Shown: in pieces, positions 27,020-36,857 of the stretch
Layout of the letters: each line of letters starts with the position of its first letter
Numbering within the stretch: position 1 is the first letter of the stretch
Assembly: GCF_034353875.1 (NCBI RefSeq)
Contig: NZ_CP133784.1
Span: 1,860,001-1,924,000 of the forward strand
Direction: 5' to 3'
Origin: Pseudomonas sp. MH9.2
GTDB lineage: Bacteria > Pseudomonadota > Gammaproteobacteria > Pseudomonadales > Pseudomonadaceae
Length of the DNA stretch: 64,000 nucleotides
Notes under the pieces: model-generated
What the model saw: the letters and a program-made list of their open reading frames with translations, nothing else
Databases searched by the model: none
What the model was told of the DNA's origin: nothing
Made by a program: the position numbers and the translations under genes

Positions 27020-27517
27020 ATGAACAAATGGATGCTTTTCTGCGCACTGCTTTGCCTGGGTGGTTGTGCATCACATCGTTGCGACACCTCAACCCGCTTC
27101 GACGAACCGTCCAGCGACACCCCCTGTCGCTCAGCGCATCTGCTTTATCAGAACGACATGCTCCAGGCCAAGCTGATGATCAGCGCAGGCGGTAGCGACA
27201 ATATCGAACTGGCCAAGGCATTGCTCGAGCGCGCGGCCAGCCAGGATAGAAGCGGTGAAGCAGAGTTTTATCAGGCCGTCCTGTTGCTGCGTGCGAACAG
27301 CGATAACGCTGAAGCCATCGACCTGCTCGAACTGGCAGCCAAGCGTAATCATCCACTGGCAATCGCCCTGCTCGCCCAGCAACTGGCCAGCAGCGACGCC
27401 AAAAAAGCCGAACAGTACCGCGCCGACTATGCCGACCTGGATGTCGCCAAGAGCGGTTACCCGTCGTTCGATCAAGCCCTCCATGTAGCCAACGGCTTGA
27501 TCACTCCGGCGCTCTAA
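27020..27517 (+). CDS. Predicted lipoprotein with Sel1/TPR-like repeats
   Basis: The 165-residue protein has a lipoprotein signal with lipobox LGGC (lipidated Cys at about residue 16). The mature part is helical with short alternating repeats (ELAKALLERAASQDRSGEAEFYQAVLLL and EAIDLLELAAKRNHPLAIALLAQQLA) of the Sel1/TPR type. Such lipoproteins act as scaffolds in the envelope. No partner gene is adjacent. Confidence 0.8.
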   Translation: MNKWMLFCALLCLGGCASHRCDTSTRFDEPSSDTPCRSAHLLYQNDMLQAKLMISAGGSDNIELAKALLERAASQDRSGEAEFYQAVLLLRANSDNAEAIDLLELAAKRNHPLAIALLAQQLASSDAKKAEQYRADYADLDVAKSGYPSFDQALHVANGLITPAL

Positions 27518-27680
27518 TCTCACAACAATTCGCCCGGATCGACGAACGGTCCGCGTCTTCCGTATTTCGCCGGTATCCTTGCACGGCTCTATTTCGCGGG
27601 TTCCGCGTGATCCTGCGCGCAAATCCAGAGGCGCGCGAACGTCACCCCTGACACTCCTTCGCCTTTTTCAGGAGTGAAGC

Positions 27681-28406
27681 ATGTTCACGTACACCTATCG
27701 AGCGCTGGCGCTCAGCGCCTTGCTGGTCTGCCAGTCGGCCTCCGCGCAACTGCTGGAGCGCGACCTCGGCGACTTCGACCTCAAGCTCGGTAGCACACCG
27801 GCGCGCAGCATGGCGCAAGGCCTGGTGAAGCCTACCGGTGTCGGTTCGTTCCATGGCGGGCTGGACCTGACCCACGACAGTGGCTGGTACGCGGGGCAAT
27901 GGTCACCCAGCGTGGGCGCCACCTCCAGCGCTGCCCTGGAAGTGGATTCGTACCTGGGCTTCAAGAAACCCTTCGATAAAACCCTGGGCTATGAACTGGG
28001 GATGATCCGCTACACCTACCCGGACGCAAGCCAGACCGACAGCCACCAGTTCTACGCCGGACTGACCGTGCTGGGCAGCCGCTTTGGCGCTGCACTGAGC
28101 AACGACCCCGGAAACCGCAACAGCACCTTGTTCGTTGACCTGGGCACACTTCAGCCGCTGGGTCTTGGCCTCCGGGTGCAGTACGCCAATCATCAGTTCG
28201 ATACACCGCAATTGATCAGCGACGGCAGCGCGGTCAGCGCCTTCAATGACTGGTCACTGAATGTCTCGCGCCCCTGGTTTGGGGTCGACCTCAATCTGAC
28301 TTACAGCGACTCCAGCCTGAGCGGCAACAGCTGCAGTGCTTACACGGGGCATAATACCCAATGCGAGGGAATGTTCACGCTCAAGGCAGTGCGCTCGTTT
28401 TTCTGA
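27681..28406 (+). CDS. TorF-like outer-membrane beta-barrel (Gcw_chp family)
   Basis: The 241-residue protein has a signal peptide (cleavage near ASAQ) and alternating beta strands ending in Phe (AVRSFF), the usual C-terminus of outer-membrane barrels. Segments such as GGLDLTHDSGWYAGQWSPSVG, ALEVDSYLGFKKPF, GYELGMIRYTYPD and SLNVSRPWFGVDLNLTYSDS fit the Gcw_chp/TorF putative porin family. AGGAG stands before the ATG. The substrate is unknown. Confidence 0.85.
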   Translation: MFTYTYRALALSALLVCQSASAQLLERDLGDFDLKLGSTPARSMAQGLVKPTGVGSFHGGLDLTHDSGWYAGQWSPSVGATSSAALEVDSYLGFKKPFDKTLGYELGMIRYTYPDASQTDSHQFYAGLTVLGSRFGAALSNDPGNRNSTLFVDLGTLQPLGLGLRVQYANHQFDTPQLISDGSAVSAFNDWSLNVSRPWFGVDLNLTYSDSSLSGNSCSAYTGHNTQCEGMFTLKAVRSFF

Positions 28407-28463
28407 GGGACTGAACGGCTGTATTCCGGTAAGTGCCATTACAAAGAGCGAGTGCATCGCCCA

Positions 28464-28508
28464 TAAAAAAACCGGCCCCCTTCAAAACACAAAGGGCCGG
28501 TTTTTTTG
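28464..28508. terminator. Bidirectional terminator
   Basis: AAAAAAACCGGCCCCCTT and AAAGGGCCGGTTTTTTT form a strong hairpin with A and T runs on both sides, between the convergent porin and helicase genes. Confidence 0.93.
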
Positions 28509-28523
28509 TGGGTTGCTTAACGC

Positions 28524-29870
28524 TTACTCAGCTGCTGGCGCTTCTGGCTTGCGTTTTTTCAACGGAGCCTTGCCGTCTGCACTGACCAGCGACAACGCGT
28601 CGGTTTTTGGCCGGTTGGTTATCTTGCGTTTGGTCGGCGCCTTCGCGCTGCCTTTCTTGTCGGTTTTCTTGTCGCCGGTCTTTTTCTTCTTCACGCCGAC
28701 AGCCTTGCCCGACGCCTTGACCTTTTTCGGTCCGCCGTAGGTGCCTTTGACTTCCTTGATCACACGACGCTCGAAGCTCTGCTTCAAATAGCGCTCGACG
28801 CTGGACATCAAGTTCCAGTCGCCATGGCAGATCAGCGAAATCGCCAGACCTTCGCCACCGGCACGGCCAGTACGACCAATACGGTGCACGTAGTCATCGC
28901 CGCTGCGTGGCATATCGAAGTTGATCACCATGTCCAGACCTTCAACGTCCAGACCACGGGCCGCCACATCAGTGGCTACCAGGATCTTCACGCCGCCCTG
29001 CTTCAGTCGGTCGATGGCCAGCTTGCGATCTTTCTGGTCCTTGTCGCCGTGCAGAACAAATGCCTTGTACTCCAGCGCGACCAAACGACCATAAAGGCGG
29101 TCGGCCATGGCGCGGGTGTTGGTGAAGATAATAGCTTTTTGATACGTCTCGTTGGCCAACAGCCAATGGACAATCTTCTCTTTATGGCTGTTGTGGTCGG
29201 CAGTGATGATCTGCTGACGCGTACCCGCAGCCAGCTCACTCACGCTATTGACTTGCAGGTGCTGTGGATCCGTCAGGATCTTGCTGATCATTTCGCGCAG
29301 GCCGGCACCGCCGGTGGTTGCCGAGAACAGCAGGGTTTGCTCGCGATTCTTGCACTCGCCGGCCAGACGTTCGACGTCTTCGGCAAAACCCATGTCGAGC
29401 ATGCGGTCGGCTTCATCAAGCACCAGCACTTCAACCTGCGACAGGTCCAGGTTACCGGCGTTGAGTTGCTCCAGCAGGCGCCCAGGGGTGCCGATCAGGA
29501 TGTCCGGAACCTTGCGCAACATGGCAGCCTGGACCTTGAAGTCCTCACCGCCAGTGATCAGGCCGGATTTAATGAACGTGAACTGGGAGAACCGCTCGAC
29601 TTCCTTGAGGGTCTGCTGCGCCAGTTCGCGGGTCGGCAGCAGAATCACTGCGCGAATGTCGACGCGAACCTTGGACGGGCCCATCAGGCGATTGAGGATT
29701 GGCAGCACGAAAGCCGCAGTTTTGCCGCTGCCGGTTTGGGCAGTCACCCGCAGGTCATGCCCTTCCAGCGCCAGCGGGATGGCTGCTGCTTGCACAGGCG
29801 TAGGCTCGACAAATTTAAGCTCGGCCACGGCTTTAAGCAGGCGTTCGTGCAGGGCGAATTGGGAAAACAC
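28524..29870 (-). CDS. DEAD-box ATP-dependent RNA helicase
   Basis: The 448-residue helicase has all core motifs: Q motif (FVEPTPVQAAAIP), Walker A TGSGKT, PTRELAQQ, VLDEADRMLDMGF, SAT, then in the second domain ATDVAARGLDVEGLD and HRIGRTGRAG. The C-terminal 75 residues are a Lys-rich tail that probably adds RNA affinity. It is of the RhlE/SrmB type, working in ribosome assembly or RNA decay. GTG 29870 (VFSQFALHERLL) with GAGG upstream is preferred to a TTG at 29894. Confidence 0.92.
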   Translation of the reverse strand: MFSQFALHERLLKAVAELKFVEPTPVQAAAIPLALEGHDLRVTAQTGSGKTAAFVLPILNRLMGPSKVRVDIRAVILLPTRELAQQTLKEVERFSQFTFIKSGLITGGEDFKVQAAMLRKVPDILIGTPGRLLEQLNAGNLDLSQVEVLVLDEADRMLDMGFAEDVERLAGECKNREQTLLFSATTGGAGLREMISKILTDPQHLQVNSVSELAAGTRQQIITADHNSHKEKIVHWLLANETYQKAIIFTNTRAMADRLYGRLVALEYKAFVLHGDKDQKDRKLAIDRLKQGGVKILVATDVAARGLDVEGLDMVINFDMPRSGDDYVHRIGRTGRAGGEGLAISLICHGDWNLMSSVERYLKQSFERRVIKEVKGTYGGPKKVKASGKAVGVKKKKTGDKKTDKKGSAKAPTKRKITNRPKTDALSLVSADGKAPLKKRKPEAPAAE

Positions 29871-30071
29871 GGGTGCTACCTCGACGAAAAACAAAAAAAC
29901 AGTCGCATAGCCTAACGGTTTCGAGCGCCGAGGCCGAGTTTCTTTACGACATAAGGGCTATTTCTTTAATAAAAGGTGAGTTTTTTGTTACTCGATTTGC
30001 ACACGACGGACGATCAGGGGGCAGGAATGTTCTAATTGCTGACCCTAATGACAGGACTATCACTCGCGCCC

Positions 30072-30782
30072 ATGGACATTCAAACGGTATGGCTACGCAC
30101 CCAGGAACTCTGGGGCATGCTCGATCAACACCCTGTATTGCATGCTGGTTTGGGGTTGGTACTGCTGTTGGTTGTCGCGCTCGCGCTAGGCCGAGTGGCG
30201 CGTTTCGTTATCCTGCACATGGCCAAATTACTGGGCCGACAACCGGCTATGCACTGGATTGTCGATTTACTGCACAACAAGCTTTTTCATCGGCTGGCGC
30301 AGATGGTGCCCTCTCTGGTCATCCAGTTCGGCCTGAACCTGGTGCCGGAACTGAGCAATGCCAGCAAGCACTTCCTCGGTAATGTGGCGCTGGCGTTCAC
30401 CATCCTGTTCCAGGTGCTGGCCCTGGGCGCCCTGCTCAATGCCCTGCTGGATATCTACGCCCGCACCGATCACGCCCGCACCCGCTCGATTAAAGGCTAC
30501 GTGCAACTGGCGAAGATGATTCTGTACATTTTTGGCGCAATCATTATCGTCGCGACGCTGATAGACCGGTCGCCGCTGCTGCTGTTGTCGGGTCTGGGCG
30601 CAATGTCGGCAGTGATTCTGTTGGTCTACAAAGACACCCTGCTGTCATTCGTCGCCAGCGTGCAGTTGACCAGCAACGACATGCTGCGGGTCGGCGACTG
30701 GATCGAAATGCCGCAAGTCGGTGCCGACGGTGATGTGGTCGACATCACGCTGCACACGGTCAAAGTGCAGAACTACGCGTGA
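30072..30782 (+). pseudogene. MscS/YbdG-type mechanosensitive channel gene, 3' end lost to island insertion
   Basis: The frame encodes several membrane helices and the start of the MscS pore/beta domain: SPLLLLSGLGAMSAVILLVYKDTLLSFVASVQLTSNDMLRVGDWIEMP and VVDITLHTVKVQN. In YbdG-type channels this continues with W-D-x-x-I-x-x-I-P-T; here it ends with YA and a stop. About 170 C-terminal residues are missing, so the gene has been cut at the left end of the island. The start is uncertain (30048 ATG or 30036 TTG are alternatives). The lost 3' part should lie beyond the island's right end, outside this window. Confidence 0.88.
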
Positions 30783-30851
30783 GTTCCAGTTTCTGGACAG
30801 ATTTCGTGAGCTGGTCTTAAATGGACAGACACCGCTCATGAGATCTCGCCC
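30770..30851. other. Left junction (attL region) of the island
   Basis: Channel homology stops after the codon for Asn in KVQN (about 30776). The next 69 nt before ginA contain TGGACAG twice (30794-30800 and 30822-30828) and a poor inverted repeat (CCAG...CTGG). A repeat of part of this sequence is expected at the right end, which cannot be checked here. Confidence 0.6.
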
Positions 30852-32300
30852 ATGGAATCGATACCCCAACTGAAACCCAACAGATTCGAAAAAATCTGTC
30901 TTACCAATGTCCGCGTCTGGGCTCGGGCGCAGGCGAATGACAAGGCCATAGACTGGTTGGATGGTGAAGACTCAGGTGAGATCAGGGTCCCTCCCTACGC
31001 CATTACCTCGGTCCCCTTTTCCCCTGAAAGCATCCCAAGGGCATACGTCATGCTCAAGCCCGATGGCAGCCTGTGGAAAGAGGGAACTTTGTACCTTTAT
31101 GAACGAGCACTACAGCAAGGGACAAAATCTACCACGGCTTCAAACATCGCGGGGGATCTAGCTCATTTCATGAATGCCATGAGAGACAGTAACAAAGACT
31201 TTCTGGACTTCGAGGGCCCTTCGTTCAGGCGCCCGACCTATCGGTACAAGATAACACTGCAAAACTCCATTAAACGAGGCGAACTCAGCAGACTTACTGC
31301 AAATAGAAAGATTAGCAGTATGATTGGACTGTATAGATGGTTAACTGAAACAAGAAATTTCAAGCCACAGCAAAGTATGTGGACATCAAAAATCCGAAAC
31401 ATCAGTTACGAGGACCGTTTTGGATTTCGCCATACAAAGGCTCAGCTATGTACCGACTTAACTTTTAAAAACGCACAAAGTATATCTACGGGGGAATACA
31501 TAGAAGATGGAGGCAAGCTCTACCCAATCAGTCGAGATAATCAGACCTCCCTAATGAAGGCGCTTGTAAACCTAGACAACCCAGAAATGCTATTAGTGCA
31601 TGTAATCGCTCTTGTTACCGGCATGAGAATCCAATCCATTTTGACCCTGAGGCACCACTCTATAAAACAAAACTTAACAGAGAAGGATGATAAAACTCTT
31701 ACAGGACTCAAAATAGGCATGGGTAGTTCAGTTGAAGCTAAAGGCCAGAAAGCACAAACAGTTTTAATACCTGGCTGGCTGCATAATCAGTTAAGCATCT
31801 ACATCAATTCGGAACGTTATAAGGAGAGAATGATGAAATCTAGAATTAAGGGATTGGATGGCCAATACCTTTTCACCACTAGAACAGGCCGCCCATACTA
31901 TATCGCGGAGGAAGACAAGGAACTTTATGACTATAGCTCTGAAGCTGGATCAGCCATTAGGTTTTTCAAGACACGAATAAAGGAGGAGTTAAAAAGAATG
32001 GGCGAGCATTTTAACTTCCGGTTTCATGACTTGCGAGCGACGTTCGGCATGAACCTCATTGAAGACTACCTTGCAAACCCCAACAACAATATAAATCAGC
32101 TGGCTCTTATCGACCTAGTAAAATCCAGGCTAAATCAAAATAGCATAGTTGTGACCATGCGGTATCTGAAATTCAGAGAGACCCATAGTCTAGTGGCTCA
32201 AGCTCAATCCGAGTTCGAGGACCACTTGCGCGACATCGTCATAGCTCAAAGGAGCAAGTATGGACTCGAAGACCCGCCAAATTCACGCTTTGATAACTGA
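30852..32300 (+). CDS. ginA: GInt tyrosine recombinase GinA
   Basis: The 482-residue integrase has an N-terminal core-binding-like helical region (80-190) and a C-terminal catalytic domain. Catalytic residues visible are R259 (VTGMRIQSIL), a basic beta-hairpin with K298/K300, H392 and R395 (FHDLRATFG) and the nucleophile Y438 (TMRYLKF). The usual His between the second Arg and Tyr appears replaced (LNQNS). It is the first gene of the gin operon, 69 nt after the attL junction, and overlaps ginB by 41 nt. It is AT-rich relative to the chromosome. All four gin genes are reported to be needed for integration and excision in this element class. Confidence 0.88.
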   Translation: MESIPQLKPNRFEKICLTNVRVWARAQANDKAIDWLDGEDSGEIRVPPYAITSVPFSPESIPRAYVMLKPDGSLWKEGTLYLYERALQQGTKSTTASNIAGDLAHFMNAMRDSNKDFLDFEGPSFRRPTYRYKITLQNSIKRGELSRLTANRKISSMIGLYRWLTETRNFKPQQSMWTSKIRNISYEDRFGFRHTKAQLCTDLTFKNAQSISTGEYIEDGGKLYPISRDNQTSLMKALVNLDNPEMLLVHVIALVTGMRIQSILTLRHHSIKQNLTEKDDKTLTGLKIGMGSSVEAKGQKAQTVLIPGWLHNQLSIYINSERYKERMMKSRIKGLDGQYLFTTRTGRPYYIAEEDKELYDYSSEAGSAIRFFKTRIKEELKRMGEHFNFRFHDLRATFGMNLIEDYLANPNNNINQLALIDLVKSRLNQNSIVVTMRYLKFRETHSLVAQAQSEFEDHLRDIVIAQRSKYGLEDPPNSRFDN

Positions 32301-34173
32301 ACAGGTAGACATTGAACAATTCCATCAAGAGATGGATTCACATCCCTTCGAATCATTGATAGTGGAATACCAAGATAGACGCCAAGTCGATTTGGGTGCA
32401 CTTTGCTATACAAGTCGCGTTTCTTATAAAAAAAATGTAGTCCTCAAAGTGGACCAAAGTACATTGCGCCCTGAGCGGAGCCACGCCTTACGGAACTGGT
32501 TGAGCGCCAAAGCGACAATATACTACTCCGGAGGCCGCATTCGCACTTTTCACAGTAGCAGCAATAAATTTAAGATGTTCCTTGACTGGAGCGATAAACA
32601 CGACTGTCAAGACGTATTGCAGTCAGCAAGTGCATTTCATTCCGCTCTGAAAAAATTCAGTCATAACTTACTTCAAAGACTCGCAACAGGGACAAGCAAA
32701 CCACAGCATTTTTACAACTTACAGACCGAAGTTCAAAAAGCGGGCTGGGAAATTTTTCCAAACTCAAATATTAATTTCTCCGTTGATGTCCCTCGTATTC
32801 CTTATTCCGGCGGCCACACTAATACTACGCTGACACCGTCGCAAGAAGATATGGCCTCACACCTGACGTTGTGTGATTTTCTTTTTAGGGACATCACAGC
32901 TTTTATTCTTGAATTCAAAAAATTTCCTTTTACCGTAATGTTTCTTGACCAGCGCGTACTTTTGATGCCTGCGGAATATGTAATTTCGACATCAGCATTG
33001 TTGGCTGTTACCAGAAAGAAAATAATGAGCAGCATATATTGGGACTATGAACGTGGCGGATTACGCACTTTCGAGGATTGCAAAATTAGGTCGCATACCG
33101 CTAACAAAGACGGTGCGATTCGATATCAACTGGAAATAAAGCGCCGCGTGCTACAAGCATCAAATAGCGACCTCAGACATTCCAAACGCTTGGAACTTGC
33201 CAAACTAAGTCACGATGCATTCTTGTCGCTGTTTGTGGCTAACACGGCATTCAACGAGGAACAGGTGCGTAATCTTCCCTGGACGGGGAATTTTGCTGTG
33301 AAAAGTTCAAAAAATCACGGATTCCAAACTATCAAATACCGGGCCGCAGGACGCAACATTAAAATCGAGATAAAAAAAACCTTCATCAAAGATTTTAAAT
33401 TGTTCCTAAAACTACGAGACTACATTTGCGAGCGAACTGAGCATCCATATCTCTTTGTCGGGATGAGATCCTATCTCAAGGACTCACACCTCACAACTTC
33501 AATGTTACAATATAACGCTATTGCTCGCTTCAACAAAACCATTAAAGACACCATAGCCCCAAACCATAAAGGACTGGGTTATCGCGAGCTTAGAAAGTAT
33601 AAAAGCAGTTACTTGCTTGCACAAAATTACCCTATCCAAGTCGTATCAGCAATTATGCAAAGTGGCGAACAATCCATACGTAAAAGTTATGCTGATGGCC
33701 ACGAAAAATCAGCCATCGATGAAATTTCGGCAATGCTAAATCGGCTCACCAACTTACTTGAAAACTATAATGGCGAACAAACACCGGCAGGAGACTGCTT
33801 AGACAGCGGCAGTCCAAAACCTGAAATTGAAGCACCTTCTGGCTACGAGCCTAACTGCAACAGCTTTGTAGGCTGTATTTTCTGCGTTCACTTCCAAACA
33901 CATGTTGACGAAGAGAGCATTAGGAAGATCTTAAGCATGCGATTTTTTATCCACGAATATATAGCGCTATGCGAAGATGCCGAGCAGTTTCAGAAAACTC
34001 ATGGCGGGGCCATATTGCGAATAGACATGATAATGGAACAACTACTGCTAGATCGGCCAGAGATTAAAACCCTAGTGAACACAATCTCAGAAGAGATCAC
34101 CTCAGAATATAAGCTTACCCCCTACTGGAACCGTCAGTATCAACGCCTTCTCAATATAGGGTCTTCGAGATGA
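32260..34173 (+). CDS. ginB: GInt tyrosine recombinase-like GinB, with altered active site
   Basis: The 637-residue protein is the second gin recombinase. The C-terminal catalytic domain has R442/R445 (GYRELRKYKSSY) and a candidate nucleophile Y477 (SIRKSYADG). The box I segment reads ANTAFNEEQVRNLPW, where the catalytic Arg position is occupied by N332, so it may not cleave DNA alone. After the catalytic domain comes a Cys-containing segment (C533, C539, C542; NCNSFVGCIFC) like a metal knuckle, then a helical tail. It overlaps both neighbours (41 nt with ginA, 4 nt ATGA with ginC), showing a tightly coupled operon. Confidence 0.85.
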   Translation: MDSKTRQIHALITEQVDIEQFHQEMDSHPFESLIVEYQDRRQVDLGALCYTSRVSYKKNVVLKVDQSTLRPERSHALRNWLSAKATIYYSGGRIRTFHSSSNKFKMFLDWSDKHDCQDVLQSASAFHSALKKFSHNLLQRLATGTSKPQHFYNLQTEVQKAGWEIFPNSNINFSVDVPRIPYSGGHTNTTLTPSQEDMASHLTLCDFLFRDITAFILEFKKFPFTVMFLDQRVLLMPAEYVISTSALLAVTRKKIMSSIYWDYERGGLRTFEDCKIRSHTANKDGAIRYQLEIKRRVLQASNSDLRHSKRLELAKLSHDAFLSLFVANTAFNEEQVRNLPWTGNFAVKSSKNHGFQTIKYRAAGRNIKIEIKKTFIKDFKLFLKLRDYICERTEHPYLFVGMRSYLKDSHLTTSMLQYNAIARFNKTIKDTIAPNHKGLGYRELRKYKSSYLLAQNYPIQVVSAIMQSGEQSIRKSYADGHEKSAIDEISAMLNRLTNLLENYNGEQTPAGDCLDSGSPKPEIEAPSGYEPNCNSFVGCIFCVHFQTHVDEESIRKILSMRFFIHEYIALCEDAEQFQKTHGGAILRIDMIMEQLLLDRPEIKTLVNTISEEITSEYKLTPYWNRQYQRLLNIGSSR

Positions 34174-36143
34174 AAAAGCCTAGCGTTTTTAATTTGCATC
34201 CATCGAACTATCATCAGTTAGCGACCGATGCTTATTTTGGTATGTCATTCGGTAGAATCGGACCAGGCCTTATCGTCTCTAGGGACAGTCAAGGCAACCC
34301 CCTGTCACTGTTTGAGCACAATGAATGGCATTTTTCACAGTACGCTTACGCCTCAACTGATAACCCAAACGTTAGTTTTTCTGGGCTTATAAAACCCGCA
34401 CTACACAATGCGGAAAATGTCGAATTATGTAAAAAATTATTCATAATAAGAATGTTCTCTCCACAATCGAAGTCCGGCAAAGAAATCCGACTCTCCACAA
34501 TGCAAACAAACATGAATGTGTTCTCTTCAATATGTCGTTTTGCAGACCATGCGGATCTGAGACTCAAGGATTTACTAGAGTCTTCCACAAACCTTAAATC
34601 ATTTATAGATCTCGCTCCAAAAACAGTTATCAAACAGCTTAAAACTATTTTTTCGACGCTCAACAAAGTCAATCCTGAAGAGCTTGGCTTTATGATTGGC
34701 GGCAGTACTATCTCCATCACCAATAGCAAAGCTAAGGAAAGCTCATCTACCTCGAATCAGACCCCAGTAATACCAAGCCGAATCCTCTGGTTAAAACACA
34801 ACCAATACAAAGACGTGTTGAACGACTTCCAGAAAAATGAACACAACCTGGTCTCTTTCATTACCCAAGCGAACGAAAACCCATTTTATGCGCGAGGGCC
34901 ATCTTTCTCCGAAGATACAAAAAAGAAACACAAACTGATTCCAGAACGCACTCGAAATAACTTCAAGCATTCCGCAAAGCTGTTTATTGAATCCATCAAA
35001 GACCACAACTTGGAGCACCTAGCTCATAAATATAAATGGAAGCATGTTGTAAATGTTGCTGGCTTTATATCCTTGACGCAGCATTGCTCTCGATCCCTGA
35101 TCCATATGTTCACTCTCATGAGAGACCAAGAGGCACTGTCGCTCACAACAGACTGCGTTGAACCTGTTCGCGGATGGAACAATGAGGCCGTTTACGTTCT
35201 TGGGATCTCGACAAAGCTTAACAGTTCACCTGTCGTCGAGAAGTGGATTACCACCGATGCGGTATTGCAACCTATTAATGTCCTTACTTCTATCAACAAG
35301 GTAATAGCACCTTATGTAAGAAATCCGATTCTTCGAGACCGCTTGATGGTAGGTGTCGCGGCGCTGCCTATTTCCAATTGTGGTGAGGCCACCCAAACTC
35401 AAATAACACGTAAGTGGTTGGAACATAAACTGCCACCAATTTATCTTACTGAAGACGACATCGTAGAGCTGGAAATGATTGATCCGGTCAGAAACTGGCG
35501 CGCAGACTCACGCTTCAAGAAAGGTAAACCCTGGCGATTGACATCTCATCAATTCCGCAGATCGATAGCGGTATTCGCGGGACAAACGGGGCTCATTACC
35601 CTGCCATCTCTCAAACGACTACTCCATCATCTCACCAAAGTGATGAGTATCTACTACATGAAAGGGTGTTCAGCTAGCAATTACATGCTCAAGATTCTGA
35701 ATCCAAAATTAGCTGATGAGATGAAGGCGGCTAAGCAGGCGGCTGACGCAGCTGTGTATGTCAGAGACGTGCTTCGCGCCACCGAACGACTTCATGGATT
35801 CCATGGTCAGCGAATCATGCAAACCCGTGAATCTGTGTGGCGGTATGAGACCGCTGAGGAAATTATTCACAAGGTCAAACGTGGTTTGCTTGCATATCAA
35901 CAGACCCCGCTTGGTGGCTGCACCTCCACTGGACCATGTGACAAGCGTGCACATGCCAATTTCACGACATGCATCGGATGCAAAGATGCCACCATCATCC
36001 CCTCTCGCTTGATCGAGACCATCGAATTGATTGAGTGGGATATCGCCGAACTGACGCCCGGTACCATCGAGTACAAGGCTGAGGTGCGCAATCTGGAGGA
36101 TTACAAGGCGACTTATGATCGTCTGGCTACCAAGGAGCCATAG
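34170..36143 (+). CDS. ginC: GInt tyrosine recombinase-like GinC
   Basis: The 657-residue protein is the third gin recombinase, and its sequence is not close to GinA or GinB. Catalytic candidates are R318 (TLMRDQEALSL), H460 with R463 (TSHQFRRSIAVFAG) and Y495 or Y496 (MSIYYMKG). Its C-terminal region holds four Cys (C584, C590, C601, C604; GGCTSTGPC...CIGC), a likely zinc site parallel to that of GinB. It starts with an ATGA overlap on ginB. The gene turns GC-richer toward its 3' end. Confidence 0.87.
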   Translation: MKKPSVFNLHPSNYHQLATDAYFGMSFGRIGPGLIVSRDSQGNPLSLFEHNEWHFSQYAYASTDNPNVSFSGLIKPALHNAENVELCKKLFIIRMFSPQSKSGKEIRLSTMQTNMNVFSSICRFADHADLRLKDLLESSTNLKSFIDLAPKTVIKQLKTIFSTLNKVNPEELGFMIGGSTISITNSKAKESSSTSNQTPVIPSRILWLKHNQYKDVLNDFQKNEHNLVSFITQANENPFYARGPSFSEDTKKKHKLIPERTRNNFKHSAKLFIESIKDHNLEHLAHKYKWKHVVNVAGFISLTQHCSRSLIHMFTLMRDQEALSLTTDCVEPVRGWNNEAVYVLGISTKLNSSPVVEKWITTDAVLQPINVLTSINKVIAPYVRNPILRDRLMVGVAALPISNCGEATQTQITRKWLEHKLPPIYLTEDDIVELEMIDPVRNWRADSRFKKGKPWRLTSHQFRRSIAVFAGQTGLITLPSLKRLLHHLTKVMSIYYMKGCSASNYMLKILNPKLADEMKAAKQAADAAVYVRDVLRATERLHGFHGQRIMQTRESVWRYETAEEIIHKVKRGLLAYQQTPLGGCTSTGPCDKRAHANFTTCIGCKDATIIPSRLIETIELIEWDIAELTPGTIEYKAEVRNLEDYKATYDRLATKEP

Positions 36144-36218
36144 CCCCGATGGTTCGCCTTCGCTATGCTCGGTACAGAGCCAACGCATGAATTGATCGGT
36201 TATTGGTAGGAAGTAGCC

Positions 36219-36659
36219 ATGCTAGAACACTATGAACGGACCCCCACATTGCTGCCCTATTACGAGGCCTTGGAGCGTCTCGTCAACGGCGCAGGGAAGA
36301 TCCTGCCTAAGGGCACCAAAATCACGCTGAACGCGGTTGCACTGGAGGCGGGCAAAACAGAAGGGAGCATCAAGAAAAGCCGGTCTGTGTATGCCAATCT
36401 CATCGAAGAAACCAAGCGGCAGTCTAAGCGCCAACAAGAGCTGACCGCACCAGGGGTACTGGACGTCCGCACCGCTAGGGCCAAAACTGCGAAGGCGAAA
36501 GCTGAATCTGACGATTTTGAAGACAAGTACAAGGCGTCATTGGCTCGTGAGTTGATGCTTTTGGTCCAGCTTGACAATGTGGAGGAGCAACTTCGAAAAA
36601 TCCATAACGTTGTGCCCATCAGGCCTGGCAAACAGCAGACGCGTATTGATCCTAGCTGA
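36219..36659 (+). CDS. ginD: GInt accessory HTH/coiled-coil protein GinD
   Basis: The 146-residue protein lies 75 nt after ginC. Residues 30-65 look like a helix-turn-helix (ITLNAVALEAGKTEGSIKKSRSVYANLIEE) and residues 65-135 are a long charged coiled coil (KRQSKRQQEL...ELMLLVQLDNVEEQLRKI). It matches the small fourth protein of GInt operons, needed for recombination and perhaps acting as a DNA-binding directionality or architectural factor (inference). Confidence 0.85.
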   Translation: MLEHYERTPTLLPYYEALERLVNGAGKILPKGTKITLNAVALEAGKTEGSIKKSRSVYANLIEETKRQSKRQQELTAPGVLDVRTARAKTAKAKAESDDFEDKYKASLARELMLLVQLDNVEEQLRKIHNVVPIRPGKQQTRIDPS

Positions 36660-36857
36660 ACGCCATCATGTACTGATTCGGGCTGAGAGATCTCTCTGAC
36701 GTCAGCTCAACCAGCGATGCTCGGAACAGCCGTCACCGGATGTTGAAGGGGCCGGAGGTGGCCTAAGGATTCCAGCCGAAGCGTTAGTTCATCAACCAGA
36801 CCCGATGAGCTATTGGTCCCTGGGGTAATGAAGGCCAAGCGTCACCAGCAGTGAGGG

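Noticed and set aside
28824..29915. Plus-strand frame of 363 codons opposite the helicase
   Set aside because: It is antisense to a complete DEAD-box helicase.
30770..30860. tRNA or tmRNA gene as the island target
   Set aside because: No tRNA-like sequence is present at the junction; the interrupted gene is a channel gene.
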